Part shown: positions 37,975-47,078 of the stretch, piece by piece
How positions within the stretch are numbered: position 1 is the stretch's first letter
Layout of the letters: the number at the start of each line of letters is the position of its first letter
Assembly (NCBI RefSeq): GCF_014199395.1
Contig: NZ_JACIJM010000007.1
Span: 101,060 to 165,059, forward strand
DNA from: Yoonia ponticola
Lineage (GTDB): Bacteria > Pseudomonadota > Alphaproteobacteria > Rhodobacterales > Rhodobacteraceae
Direction of reading: 5' to 3'
DNA: 64,000 bases
The notes under the pieces: generated by a model
Databases searched by the model: none
Told to the model about the DNA's origin: nothing
The model's input: the letters and a program-made list of their open reading frames with translations, nothing else
Program-made: the position numbers and the translations under genes

Positions 37975-38594
37975 TGTGCGGTCTCCTTGGTTAACAGTCC
38001 CTCAGCGACAAGCCGATCCGCCCAGCCGTCAGCCCCCGTGAACACATGTGTCTGCCAGCCTCGGGCACGTGCCGCGGTGATATTGTCGATCCGGTCATCG
38101 GTGAACAACAAGGTCGCGGGATCAAGCCCGCAATCGTCCTCGACCATTTGATAAATCGTCGCATCAGGCTTGATCACGCCCATGTGGCCGGAAATATAGC
38201 TGCGATCAAATTCGGTCAGGAACGGATAAACCGGCTTTGCGACGTCAAAGGTTTGAATGCCGAAATTCGACAGCGCAAAGACTGGCACGCCCGCCGTTTT
38301 CAAAGCCCGCAAAGTCCGCACCGATCGGTCAATCGCAGGTGCCGCCATTTCGATCCAGCGATCATGCCACATCATCACTTCGTCGTGCCAATCGGGGTTC
38401 GCCTTCGCTGCCGCCAGAATGGTATCGTGAAAGTTCTCGCCGCGATCGACCTTGTCGTTAATGCCGTGCAGATCAATCGCCGCGAACATCGCCCGCCGCC
38501 GTTCGGCCCCGATCACACCGTCAAAAAACCGTTCCGGTTGCCATTCGATAAGCACATTACCGATGTCGAAAATGACGGCTTTAATCTGGGTCAT
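37971..38594 (-). CDS. HAD-superfamily phosphatase (YihX-like)
   Basis: This 207-residue hydrolase has HAD motif I as FDIGNVLIEW, where the second catalytic position is Gly rather than Asp. This variant is typical of the YihX-like phosphatase group that acts on sugar phosphates such as glucose-1-phosphate. Motif II is in VFALSNFG, motif III the Lys in GVIKPD, and motif IV LLFTDDRIDNI. The cap domain (WHDEVMMWHDRWIEM) is helical. It overlaps the ornithine cyclodeaminase-family gene by 4 bp. The exact substrate is inference. Confidence 0.88.
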   Translation of the reverse strand: MTQIKAVIFDIGNVLIEWQPERFFDGVIGAERRRAMFAAIDLHGINDKVDRGENFHDTILAAAKANPDWHDEVMMWHDRWIEMAAPAIDRSVRTLRALKTAGVPVFALSNFGIQTFDVAKPVYPFLTEFDRSYISGHMGVIKPDATIYQMVEDDCGLDPATLLFTDDRIDNITAARARGWQTHVFTGADGWADRLVAEGLLTKETAQ

Positions 38595-38664
38595 ACGAGT
38601 TTCCTTTTGCGTTCAGCACAGTCTAACCGCTTCACGCCGCTCGTCCAGTCAAAGACACGGCGGA

Positions 38665-39111
38665 TTAAGGTTTGGCAGCCGCCCGCACAGCCCGTTCCAG
38701 AGCGTCCAAAAATCGCGCCCGATCCGCTTTGGAAAACGGCTTTCCGCCGCCTTGCCGGAATGGATCAGCGGCCCGCATGTCGGCCATTAAATCGCGCGTC
38801 GCAAGAACGTTGCCGATATTTGCAGTCGTCAGCGGTTCGCCGTTGTGTTTCAGCACAAGCGCGCCATTCTCGACGCATTTCGCCGCCAGCGGAATGTCAC
38901 CCGTGATCACCACATCGCCTTTGGTCGCGCGATCCGCGATCCAAATGTCAGCGATATCAGGGCCGTCAGGCACGACAACCGTCTCTACGAACGGATTTGG
39001 TGACGGGCGAATACCACCGTTCGAGACCACGAACATTTTCAGCTTATGGCGCGTGCCGACACGTTCAACTTCGGCCTTAACGGGGCACGCATCGGCATCA
39101 ACGTAGATCAT
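38665..39111 (-). CDS. YaiI/YqxD-family protein (DUF188)
   Basis: This 148-residue protein belongs to the YaiI/YqxD (DUF188) family, which has a PIN-like nuclease fold and no confirmed function. It starts with [18 protein letters not shown], the family hallmark with two early Asp residues and a Cys, continues with [20 protein letters not shown] (Asp-rich strands of a PIN-like site) and ends [12 protein letters not shown]. Its start overlaps the fghA stop (ATGA), which ties its translation to fghA. A 70-bp gap separates it from the HAD gene downstream. Confidence 0.9.
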   Translation of the reverse strand: MIYVDADACPVKAEVERVGTRHKLKMFVVSNGGIRPSPNPFVETVVVPDGPDIADIWIADRATKGDVVITGDIPLAAKCVENGALVLKHNGEPLTTANIGNVLATRDLMADMRAADPFRQGGGKPFSKADRARFLDALERAVRAAAKP

Positions 39112-39935
39112 TTATACAGCGCCTCAGCGTGGAAAATGATGTGATCTTCCATGAAGCTTGAGATGAAATAATACGAATGATCATAGCCTTTTTGCATCCG
39201 TAAATGACCTTCTTGACGCCGCTCAACCATAGCGCTGGCAAGGGCCGCTGTGCCCAGCAAATCGCCGAATTGATCGTCGGTGCCTGTGTCGATCAGAACT
39301 GGCCCGTCAAAGCCGTTGCCTTGCATCAAAAGGGTCGCGTCGTGCGGACCCCAGTTGTCTTCGTCACCCCAATAGGCCGCGAATTGCTTGCGGCCCCAAT
39401 CGCTATTCGTGGGGTTACAGATTGGCGCAAACGCGGAAACCGACCGGAACCGACCCGGCAATGCCATCGCAAGCGTCAACGCGCCGTGACCGCCCATCGA
39501 ATGGCCTGTGATTGATTGTGACCCCATATCCAGCGGGAATTTCTCACCGACCAAGGCAGGCAATTCATCCGCGATATAGGTCCACATCTTAAAGTTCTTC
39601 GACCACGGCTCTTGGGTCGCATCAATGTAGAAACCCGCCCCCTGGCCCAGATCATAAGCGTCGTCGTCAGGCACATCTTCGCCGCGCGGCGACGTGTCGG
39701 GGAAAATCACAGCGATCCCGTGATCCGCCGCCCAAGATTGCGCACCGGCTTTTTCCATCGCGTTTGCGTGGGTGCAGGTCAGACCGGACAAGAACCATAA
39801 CACGGGAACAGGACCATCTTGCGCCTCTGCGGGCAAGAACAGACCGAATGTCATTTCAGTGCCTGTGGCGCTTGAATCGTGGGAATACACGCCTTGCGTG
39901 CCACCAAAGCTGCGGTTCTCAGAAATCGTTTTCAT
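39108..39935 (-). CDS. fghA: S-formylglutathione hydrolase
   Basis: FghA hydrolyses S-formylglutathione to formate and glutathione, the second step of glutathione-dependent formaldehyde oxidation. The 275-residue protein is an esterase-D-type alpha/beta hydrolase: [20 protein letters not shown] near the N-terminus, the nucleophile in [27 protein letters not shown] for the acid, and [14 protein letters not shown] with the catalytic His. The formaldehyde dehydrogenase partner is not adjacent. It is coupled to the DUF188 gene and follows the AEC transporter gene by 39 bp. Confidence 0.95.
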   Translation of the reverse strand: MKTISENRSFGGTQGVYSHDSSATGTEMTFGLFLPAEAQDGPVPVLWFLSGLTCTHANAMEKAGAQSWAADHGIAVIFPDTSPRGEDVPDDDAYDLGQGAGFYIDATQEPWSKNFKMWTYIADELPALVGEKFPLDMGSQSITGHSMGGHGALTLAMALPGRFRSVSAFAPICNPTNSDWGRKQFAAYWGDEDNWGPHDATLLMQGNGFDGPVLIDTGTDDQFGDLLGTAALASAMVERRQEGHLRMQKGYDHSYYFISSFMEDHIIFHAEALYK

Positions 39936-39974
39936 GTGGAAATCCCTTTCGTTTGCACAAGGGCTATCCGAGCA

Positions 39975-40904
39975 TCACAGGCTTGTCACCCATCCGATCA
40001 CAACCGAGATCGTCAGAATGCTCGCCGCCGTAGAAATCAGGATCGCGGCAGACACGCGGGCGGGCGCTACGGCATAATGCTGCGCGATGATGTAGACGTT
40101 GCCAGCGACAGGCAGTGCGGCGGCAGCAACCATCACGCCAGTCGCAACGGGATCAACGTGGAACAGGTACAGCGCGGCCAATCCCACAGCAGCCGGATGC
40201 AAAACCAGTTTACACAGCGTTAACCAAGCCGCGATGCTGACGCGCTCTGCCGATTTACTGGCAAGTGATGCGCCAATGGCAAACAACGCACCCGGCGTTG
40301 CAGCACCGCCCAATAGCGTCAAGAAATCAGTCGCGGGCAGCGGCAAATCGATGGTCATGGCGGATAGGGTTAAGCCGATCACAATCGACACGATCATTGG
40401 GTTTTTCAGCAGGCCAAGCCCAACCGTCCGCAGAATCCCCAACCGCATACGTCCATCGCGCGATCCGGTGATCAGGATCACGACCAGCGAGCCAAAAAAG
40501 ACCAGATCGACGGCCAGAACCATCATGATCGGCCCAATCGCTTTGTCGCCGAGCAACAGCGCGAGCATCGGAATGCCCAGAAAACCAACATTCCCGATCA
40601 CCGCGCATTGTGCTTCGATTGCGGCTTCGGCGACATTCAACCGCCGGATCATCGCGACCAATGTTGCCAAGGCGTAAACGGCGAACGTCCCGACCAAATA
40701 AGCCCCAACAAACGACCAGTCCAGCACATCGGACAGGTTCAACGACACCGAAAAGCGCAGCAGCATGGCGGGCAGCGCAAAGTAGAACACAAATTTGGTT
40801 AAATAGGCCGTCCCGACTTCGCTAAAGAAACCGCGACGCGCGGCACCGTACCCTAGCGCGATCAACCCGAAAAAAGGCAGCGTTTGCAGGAAAACTGCAA
40901 TCAA
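39975..40904 (-). CDS. AEC-family transporter (auxin efflux carrier-like)
   Basis: This is a 309-residue integral membrane protein with about ten hydrophobic helices in two repeats, as in the auxin efflux carrier (AEC) family. Family landmarks are LIALGYGAARRGFFSE in the N-terminal repeat and QCAVIGNVGFLGIPMLALLLG, with the N-V-G-F-L-G-I-P helix-break motif. The C-terminal repeat has AAAALPVAGNVYIIAQHY. The transported compound is unknown; malonate and similar organic acids are known for members. Its start overlaps the upstream gene's stop by 4 bp (ATGA). Confidence 0.9.
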   Translation of the reverse strand: MIAVFLQTLPFFGLIALGYGAARRGFFSEVGTAYLTKFVFYFALPAMLLRFSVSLNLSDVLDWSFVGAYLVGTFAVYALATLVAMIRRLNVAEAAIEAQCAVIGNVGFLGIPMLALLLGDKAIGPIMMVLAVDLVFFGSLVVILITGSRDGRMRLGILRTVGLGLLKNPMIVSIVIGLTLSAMTIDLPLPATDFLTLLGGAATPGALFAIGASLASKSAERVSIAAWLTLCKLVLHPAAVGLAALYLFHVDPVATGVMVAAAALPVAGNVYIIAQHYAVAPARVSAAILISTAASILTISVVIGWVTSL

Positions 40905-41881
40905 TCGAACGCGCCTGTGACACGGCCCAACAGCATGAATGCGCGTGCGGTGCGGGTGTCGGCCAGTTCGATCAGTTCAGCGTCGGATGCAACGACTTCG
41001 AAAGACACCAGCATCTTGTCAAAATGGCGCAGAAAATGGTGGCAGGCATCGCGGAAAATCGGATCTTCCCGCATCCGCGCCGTGGTTAACGCAAGCGACG
41101 TCCGGTCCCGCACACCGCCCAGCGCACCAATCGCACGACCGCGTTCACCTTGGGCAAAACGACGCCACAATTCGGGCCGTGATCGATCCGGCGCGAGGTC
41201 ATCCATGTAAATACCGTCCTGCGACAACAACGTCAGCACGTCTTGGCTGGCCTGAACCAATTGACGGGCAGACCTGTCTTTCAACGCTTTGCGCAACGCA
41301 GCAAAGCCAATCGCGTCGCCTTCGGTATCGGGAAAGTTCAATGCACGGATTAAATCGACGCGCGGCAGCGGCGGCGTATCGTCTTCGGGCTGCACATCCA
41401 GCGCAAGTGCGCGTTGTTCAGGCGGCACCGGTTTTACGGTTTTGATGTCCAGCTTTACACCAGCGTCCCGCGAGCTCGTGAACGTCGCCAAAGGCGCGTC
41501 CGGTTTCTTTGTTGCTTGGGCAATCTGGTTCAATTTGCGTTCGACCGATGATTGCGACGTCAGCGGACTGCCTTGGCGTTCGGTCATGACGTTATCGCGC
41601 AGGGTATCGATTGCCTCGTGCAATAACTGCGCTTCTTCGCGCATGACCTTGGCGGATCGGGCAGCAACTGCGGCCACCCAAATCATCGCAACAGGTAAAA
41701 ACAACGCCATCAAGATCAGCACAAACCGCAGGCTGTCAAAGCCTTGATCGGTTGACGGTGCGGGCGTGACCAAAAAGAAAATGCTCACGCCCAGCATCCA
41801 TACCACTGACAAAATCAGTGCGATGACTTCAGTACGGCTTGGTGCAAAAGCACCTGCATTCATTTGAGAGCGTAACGCCAT
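40901..41881 (-). CDS. Conserved two-TM membrane protein of unknown function
   Basis: I do not recognise this 326-residue protein. I start it at the ATG at 41881; the GTG at 41896 is possible but less likely. Two transmembrane helices lie near the N-terminus (VIALILSVVWMLGVSIFFLV and LRFVLILMALFLPVAMIWVA), followed by a coiled-coil-like stretch (EEAQLLHEAIDTLRDNVM) and a linker. A C-terminal helical cytoplasmic domain includes VDLIRALNFPDTEGDAIGFA and DACHHFLRHFDKMLVSFE. It sits between greA and the AEC transporter, coupled to the latter by ATGA. Confidence 0.72.
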   Translation of the reverse strand: MALRSQMNAGAFAPSRTEVIALILSVVWMLGVSIFFLVTPAPSTDQGFDSLRFVLILMALFLPVAMIWVAAVAARSAKVMREEAQLLHEAIDTLRDNVMTERQGSPLTSQSSVERKLNQIAQATKKPDAPLATFTSSRDAGVKLDIKTVKPVPPEQRALALDVQPEDDTPPLPRVDLIRALNFPDTEGDAIGFAALRKALKDRSARQLVQASQDVLTLLSQDGIYMDDLAPDRSRPELWRRFAQGERGRAIGALGGVRDRTSLALTTARMREDPIFRDACHHFLRHFDKMLVSFEVVASDAELIELADTRTARAFMLLGRVTGAFD

Positions 41882-41908
41882 TTGTCGTCTCACCAAACCC
41901 TATTGGGA

Positions 41909-42379
41909 TTATTTGTAAGCGATTTCAATAATTTCGTAGGTTTTCACACCACCCGGCGTGCGGACTTCGGCACTGTCGCCAACATCTTTGCCGATCAGGG
42001 CGCGGGCGATGGGTGATTTCATGTTCAAACGACCTTGCTCGATGTTGGCCTCATATTCGCCAACAATCTGGTAGGTCTTTTCTTCGTCTGTATCTTCGTC
42101 CGCCATCGTGACGGTCGCGCCGAATTTGACAGCGCCCGACATTTTCTTGGGGTCAATGATATCCGCCAAGGAAATCACGCCTTCCAGCTCTTTCACGCGG
42201 CCCTCAATGAAGGACTGCTTTTCTTTGGCAGAGTGGTATTCCGCGTTCTCGGACAAGTCGCCATGCTCGCGCGCCTCTGCAATCGCCCGAATGATCGTTG
42301 GGCGTTCAACCGTTTTGAGGTGCTTCAACTCAGCGTCCAACTTGTCAAAGCCAGCACGTGTAAGCGGAATTTTTTCCAT
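41909..42379 (-). CDS. greA: Transcription elongation factor GreA
   Basis: GreA rescues backtracked RNA polymerase by stimulating transcript cleavage. I start at the ATG at 42379 ([19 protein letters not shown]), the standard family N-terminus, giving 156 residues. The N-terminal coiled coil with its acidic tip ([20 protein letters not shown]) and the C-terminal FKBP-like domain ([18 protein letters not shown], then [13 protein letters not shown]) are both clear. It is the first gene of the leftward series and is divergent from the ETF:ubiquinone oxidoreductase gene. Confidence 0.96.
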   Translation of the reverse strand: MEKIPLTRAGFDKLDAELKHLKTVERPTIIRAIAEAREHGDLSENAEYHSAKEKQSFIEGRVKELEGVISLADIIDPKKMSGAVKFGATVTMADEDTDEEKTYQIVGEYEANIEQGRLNMKSPIARALIGKDVGDSAEVRTPGGVKTYEIIEIAYK

Positions 42380-42597
42380 GACTACGTCCCCTTGGGGCAA
42401 AAAATTACATCGAACGTTCATAACGTACTTGGGCTATAGAAAGTCAAGTACAACTAACATCAGTCGATTTGATTGATGCGGTACACTTTTTAGCCGACCG
42501 TCGGCGAATATAGGCATTTTCGTCGCTTTACGACGCATTGTTTCATTTTGTCGTCGCGTCTTGATTGCCCTGTTTTTCCGGATGCGCTAACCCAGTC

Positions 42598-42612
42598 CGC
42601 AACAATATTGCG
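42598..42612. promoter_or_regulatory. Palindromic operator-like site CGCAACAATATTGCG
   Basis: This inverted repeat lies 34 bp upstream of the ETF:ubiquinone oxidoreductase ATG and extends one base each side (CCGCAA-CAATA-TTGCGG). It matches the site upstream of phbB (51556-51570) at 13 of 15 positions, which is the main reason for calling it regulatory. Confidence 0.55.
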
Positions 42613-42646
42613 GAGGTGCGCCTCCAAATGAACAAAAGGGTGCGAC

Positions 42647-44293
42647 ATGGCCGACATAGAACGCGAAGCAATGGAATATGACGTCGTTATCGTTGGGGCC
42701 GGTCCTGCGGGTCTGTCGGCGGCGATCCGGTTGAAGCAACTCGACGCGGATATCAACGTTGTCGTGCTGGAAAAAGGGTCCGAAGTTGGGGCGCATATTC
42801 TATCTGGCGCTGTTTTGGACACCGCAGGCATCGACAGGTTGATCCCTGACTGGAAAGCCAAAGGCGCACCGATCAACGTGCCTGTCAAAGAAGATAATTT
42901 TTACATGCTGGGCGAAGCGGGCAAAATCCGCGTACCAAATATCGCAATGCCACCGTTGATGAACAACCACGGCAACTACATCGTTTCCATGGGAAATGTC
43001 TGCCGCTGGATGGCAGAACAGGCCGAAGAGTTGGGGGTCGAAATCTTCCCCGGCATGGCCTGTTCAGAGTTGGTGTTCGGTGAAAACGGCGAAGTCAAAG
43101 GCGTCGTCGCTGGTGAGTTCGGCAAAGAAGCTGACGGATCGCACGGCCCGAATTACGAGCCCGGCATGGAGCTGCACGGCAAATACGTGTTCCTGTCCGA
43201 AGGCGTGCGCGGATCGTTGTCCAAACAAGTGATCGCAAAATACGACCTCGCCGCTGAATCCGACGTGCAGAAATACGGCCTCGGCATGAAAGAAATCTGG
43301 GAAATCGACCCCGCCAAACACAAAGAAGGCACCGTGACCCACACGATGGGCTGGCCTTTGGGCAAGGAAGCAGGCGGTGGGTCGTTTATCTACCACCTTG
43401 AGAATAATCAGGTTTACGTGGGCTTCGTGGTTCACCTGAACTACAAAAACCCGCACCTTTTCCCTTACATGGAATTCCAACGTTTCAAGCATCACCCGAT
43501 GATCGCGGACCTGCTCCAAGGCGGCAAACGTGTGGCTTACGGCGCACGTGCAATCACCGAAGGCGGCTACCAGTCGATGCCAAAAACCGCGTTTCCGGGC
43601 GGTATGCTGCTGGGGTGTTCCGCAGGCATGGTTAACGTCCCGCGCATCAAGGGCAACCACAACGCGATGCTCTCCGGCATCCACGCAGCCGAAGCGGCGT
43701 TTGCGGCAATCGGTGCGGGTCAATCCGGCGATACGCTCGATAACTACGACACCGAAGTCCGGACCGGTCCAATCGGCCAGGACCTCAAAAAAGTGCGCAA
43801 CGTGAAACCGCTTTGGTCGAAATACGGCTTGCTCACTTCGCTGGCTGTTGGCGGCATGGACATGTGGACCAACACATTCGGTTTCTCACTGCTTGGTACG
43901 CTCAAGCACGGGAAATCCGATGCGGATGCGACTGAAAAATCCGTGCGTCACCAACCGATCAACTATCCGAAACCGGACGGGAAACTGTCCTTTGATCGGC
44001 TGACCAACGTCGCGTTCAGCTTTACCAACCACGAGGAAAGCCAACCTGCGCACCTTGTCCTGACGGACCCAAGCATTCCCGTGGACACAAACCTACGCGA
44101 TTACGCTGGCCCCTCTGCCCGCTATTGTCCCGCAGGCGTTTATGAATTCGTCGGCGAAGGTGTGGACACAAAGTTCCAGATCAACTTCCAGAACTGCGTC
44201 CACTGCAAAACCTGTGACATCAAAGACCCGAGCCAGAACATCACATGGACCACACCCCAAGGCGGGGATGGCCCAAACTACCCCAACATGTGA
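42647..44293 (+). CDS. Electron transfer flavoprotein-ubiquinone oxidoreductase
   Basis: ETF-QO passes electrons from acyl-CoA dehydrogenases, via electron transfer flavoprotein, into the ubiquinone pool at the inner membrane. The 548-residue protein starts with an FAD motif, [20 protein letters not shown], has the middle KGNHNAMLSGIHAAEAAFAA, and ends with a 4Fe-4S domain whose cysteines lie in RYCPAGVYEF and NCVHCKTCDIKDP. Length and motifs fit the mitochondrial/alphaproteobacterial enzyme. The ATG is preceded by AAAAGGGTG. The site at 42598 suggests regulation together with phbB. A terminator follows at 44311. Confidence 0.95.
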   Translation: MADIEREAMEYDVVIVGAGPAGLSAAIRLKQLDADINVVVLEKGSEVGAHILSGAVLDTAGIDRLIPDWKAKGAPINVPVKEDNFYMLGEAGKIRVPNIAMPPLMNNHGNYIVSMGNVCRWMAEQAEELGVEIFPGMACSELVFGENGEVKGVVAGEFGKEADGSHGPNYEPGMELHGKYVFLSEGVRGSLSKQVIAKYDLAAESDVQKYGLGMKEIWEIDPAKHKEGTVTHTMGWPLGKEAGGGSFIYHLENNQVYVGFVVHLNYKNPHLFPYMEFQRFKHHPMIADLLQGGKRVAYGARAITEGGYQSMPKTAFPGGMLLGCSAGMVNVPRIKGNHNAMLSGIHAAEAAFAAIGAGQSGDTLDNYDTEVRTGPIGQDLKKVRNVKPLWSKYGLLTSLAVGGMDMWTNTFGFSLLGTLKHGKSDADATEKSVRHQPINYPKPDGKLSFDRLTNVAFSFTNHEESQPAHLVLTDPSIPVDTNLRDYAGPSARYCPAGVYEFVGEGVDTKFQINFQNCVHCKTCDIKDPSQNITWTTPQGGDGPNYPNM

Positions 44294-44310
44294 TCGCTTA
44301 AATCACGCTC

Positions 44311-44342
44311 AAAAGGCCTCGCATTTGTGCGGGGCCTTTTTT
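44311..44342 (+). terminator. Intrinsic terminator after ETF:ubiquinone oxidoreductase
   Basis: The stem pairs GGCC-t-CGCA with TGCG-g-GGCC around a TTTG loop, flanked upstream by AAAA and followed by TTTTTT. It lies 18 bp after the stop codon at 44293, a textbook intrinsic terminator. Confidence 0.9.
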
Positions 44343-44448
44343 AATGCATACGTCCCCGCGATGTTCCGCCCATTTATCAGCAATCATTTGCACCGACGCG
44401 ATTCGTCGCCTAGGCTTTCATTTATGCAGTAAAACAGGGGCGACACAG

Positions 44449-46161
44449 GTGTTTCTACAAAAACAACGCGGCGCAATAATCATCGCATTGATGCTAAACA
44501 GCACAGCAGCCACGGCGCAGGACAGCGTTCCAAACGCGGGCGCATATCTGGCCGCACGGCAAGCGGCGCAAACATCTGACTTCGAATACGGCGTAAAATA
44601 TTACACCGAAAGCTTGCGAACCGACCCCGCGAACGGTGTTCTGCTGGAAAATGCGCTGACTGCAACAATGTCTCTGGGACGGTTCGACGACGCCGTAGCA
44701 CTTGCCAAAACCATCGATGACATCGGGATCAACCGCCAGCATTCGAATATCGTACTGGCGGTTAATGCGGCCAAGACTGACAACTGGGCCAATATCTTTG
44801 CTGCCCTTGAAATGGACCGCCGCGTCGGCCCCGTCGTTGACGGGTTGTCACAAGGCTGGGCGCATATGGCGCTAGGCGAATTTGACAAAGCGTTGGTTAG
44901 CTTTGACGAGGTCACGGACACCACTGGATTGCAGTCGTTCGGCACTTATCACAAGGCCTTGGCACTTGCGTCCGTGGGGAACTACGACGAGGCCGTCCGC
45001 ATTTTCGATCTGGCAGCCGAGACCGATGGTTTGCGTCATAACCGTCGCAGCGCCATGGCGCACGCGCAAATCCTCAGCCAACTTGATCGCCGCGACGACG
45101 CGCTGGCCTTGATCGACGAGGTGTTCGGCGAAACCCTAGATCCACGCCTCGTGGACCTGCGTGATCGGATCGAATCCGGCGCACCGACGCCCTACGACAT
45201 CATCACGAACCCCACCGAAGGCCTTGCCGAAGTCTACCTGTCCGTCGCCGAAGCACTGCGCCCAGACGTACCGGAAAACTACACGCTGATCTACGCACGT
45301 GCGGCTGAATATCTGGCACCCGACAATACCGAAGTGTTACTTCAAGTCGCGAGCCTACTTGAAGACCTCGAACGGTACGGTCTTGCAAACGAAACCTACA
45401 CCCGTGTGTCCCGCGACGATCCGGCCTACGCGGTCGCCGAAATTGGCCGCGCCGAAGCGTTGCGCAAAAAAGGTAACTTCGAAGGTGCCACCGAAGTATT
45501 GCGCGCCATGACGCGCACATTCCCTGACATGCCTGCGGTCTACGTCAGCCTCGGCGACACCCTGCGGCAATCCGAGCAAATCCAAGAGGCAAACGCGGCC
45601 TACTCGACGGCCCTCGACCTTTATCCAGCCGATGACCCCGCACGCTGGTTCGTCCATTACATCCGCGCAGTGACCTATCATGCACTGGATCAATGGCCCG
45701 AAGCCGAAGCGGATTTCCGCGCAGCCCTGTCATTCCGCCCCGACCAACCCCGTGTTTTGAATTACCTCGGCTATTCTCTGGTTGAACGCGGCGAGAAATT
45801 AGACGAAGCCCTTGGAATGATCGAAAAAGCAGTCTCTATTCAACCGCAAAACGGTGCCATCGTGGACAGCCTTGGCTGGGTGCTATTCCAGCTAGGCGAT
45901 TACGAAACAGCCGTCGGACATCTCGAAGACGCCGCCGCATTAGAAGCCGTTGATCCTGTCGTAAACGACCACCTCGGCGATTGTTATTGGGCCGTCGGTC
46001 GCAAGGTCGAAGCGCGTTTTCAATGGAACCGCGCCCTGTCATTTTCGGACGAAGATAGCGAAGATGCCGCACGTATCCGGCGCAAACTCGAAATCGGCCT
46101 TGATGCTGTTTTGATTGAAGAAGGCGAAGAACCGATCAAGGTCGCACATGGCGTCAATTAA
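44449..46161 (+). CDS. Secreted tetratricopeptide-repeat protein
   Basis: This protein consists mostly of TPR-type helical repeats for protein-protein contact. I start it at the GTG at 44449, with AGGGG about 8 bp upstream, giving a signal peptide (MFLQKQRGAIIIALMLNSTA, cleaved near TAQD) and 570 residues in total; an ATG at 44344 lies in the terminator region. Repeats are visible throughout, e.g. SLGRFDDAVALAKTID, ALGEFDKALVSFDEV and PRVLNYLGYSLVERGEKLDE, with a canonical C-terminal set. Its last 14 bp overlap ispE. The partner is unknown; TPR proteins next to ispE recur in alphaproteobacteria. Confidence 0.85.
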   Translation: MFLQKQRGAIIIALMLNSTAATAQDSVPNAGAYLAARQAAQTSDFEYGVKYYTESLRTDPANGVLLENALTATMSLGRFDDAVALAKTIDDIGINRQHSNIVLAVNAAKTDNWANIFAALEMDRRVGPVVDGLSQGWAHMALGEFDKALVSFDEVTDTTGLQSFGTYHKALALASVGNYDEAVRIFDLAAETDGLRHNRRSAMAHAQILSQLDRRDDALALIDEVFGETLDPRLVDLRDRIESGAPTPYDIITNPTEGLAEVYLSVAEALRPDVPENYTLIYARAAEYLAPDNTEVLLQVASLLEDLERYGLANETYTRVSRDDPAYAVAEIGRAEALRKKGNFEGATEVLRAMTRTFPDMPAVYVSLGDTLRQSEQIQEANAAYSTALDLYPADDPARWFVHYIRAVTYHALDQWPEAEADFRAALSFRPDQPRVLNYLGYSLVERGEKLDEALGMIEKAVSIQPQNGAIVDSLGWVLFQLGDYETAVGHLEDAAALEAVDPVVNDHLGDCYWAVGRKVEARFQWNRALSFSDEDSEDAARIRRKLEIGLDAVLIEEGEEPIKVAHGVN

Positions 46162-47011
46162 AGCAGTCGCCCCTGCAAAGGTTAATCTGACCCTCCACGT
46201 CACTGGCCAGCGCGACGACGGCTATCACCTGCTCGACAGCCTTGTGGTCTTCACGGACGCGGGCGACATTATTACAGCCAGCCCGTCAAACGATCTGACA
46301 TTGACGGTTAACGGACCGTTTGCCGCAGGCGTGCCAACCGATAAAACAAACCTGATCTTGCGGGCGGCAGAAACCCTGCGCCGTATGCGTGGCGTGATTA
46401 AAGGTGCGGCGATTACCGTCGAAAAACACCTGCCGAACGCTGCCGGACTGGGTGGCGGATCATCGGACGCTGCAACGACACTCAAGCTGCTCGCAGAACT
46501 GTGGGACGTAGCCCCCCTACCCGCCTCCGCTGCCGAAGTGGTGATGCTTGGTGCCGACGTTCCCGTCTGCCTGCGCGCGCCCGCGCCCACACATATGACA
46601 GGCATCGGCGATCAACTGGCGTCAACGGCAAAGCTGCCGGAATGTGCGCTCATCCTCGTGAACCCGAAAATCGCCGTTCCGACCGATGCCGTGTTCAAAG
46701 GGCTCGCAACCAAACAAAACCCGCCAATGGATCCGCTGCCTCAAAACCTCAGCTTCGCCGATTTCAGTGAATGGCTGGCAAAGCAGCGCAACGACCTGCA
46801 AGCGCCCGCGATCAAAACCACACCCGCGGTACAATCCGCACTCGACCTGCTCATTAAAAATCCGGCAGTCACTTTTGCGGGCATGTCAGGATCGGGGGCG
46901 ACCTGCTTTGGCTTGACCAAAAATATGGCCGCCGCACGCCAAGCAGCCCGCGTGATCCAAGTTGCGCAAATGGGCTGGTGGGTGACACCTGCCGAGGTCC
47001 TACGCGGCTAG
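46148..47011 (+). CDS. ispE: 4-diphosphocytidyl-2-C-methyl-D-erythritol kinase
   Basis: IspE phosphorylates CDP-methylerythritol in the non-mevalonate isoprenoid pathway. It is a GHMP kinase: MASIKAVAPAKVNLTLHVTG at the N-terminus, the ATP loop PNAAGLGGGSSDAATTL and the C-terminal TFAGMSGSGATCFGL. I start at the ATG at 46148, which gives 287 residues and a 14-bp overlap with the TPR gene, implying coupled translation. It pairs functionally with the convergent polyprenyl diphosphate synthase gene that uses its pathway's product. Confidence 0.94.
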   Translation: MASIKAVAPAKVNLTLHVTGQRDDGYHLLDSLVVFTDAGDIITASPSNDLTLTVNGPFAAGVPTDKTNLILRAAETLRRMRGVIKGAAITVEKHLPNAAGLGGGSSDAATTLKLLAELWDVAPLPASAAEVVMLGADVPVCLRAPAPTHMTGIGDQLASTAKLPECALILVNPKIAVPTDAVFKGLATKQNPPMDPLPQNLSFADFSEWLAKQRNDLQAPAIKTTPAVQSALDLLIKNPAVTFAGMSGSGATCFGLTKNMAAARQAARVIQVAQMGWWVTPAEVLRG

Positions 47012-47078
47012 ACCGCCAACTTCATTTCGCCAAAACAACTCCCGCCGGGGGCTCTGACAGCGCAGCAATCACACTGCG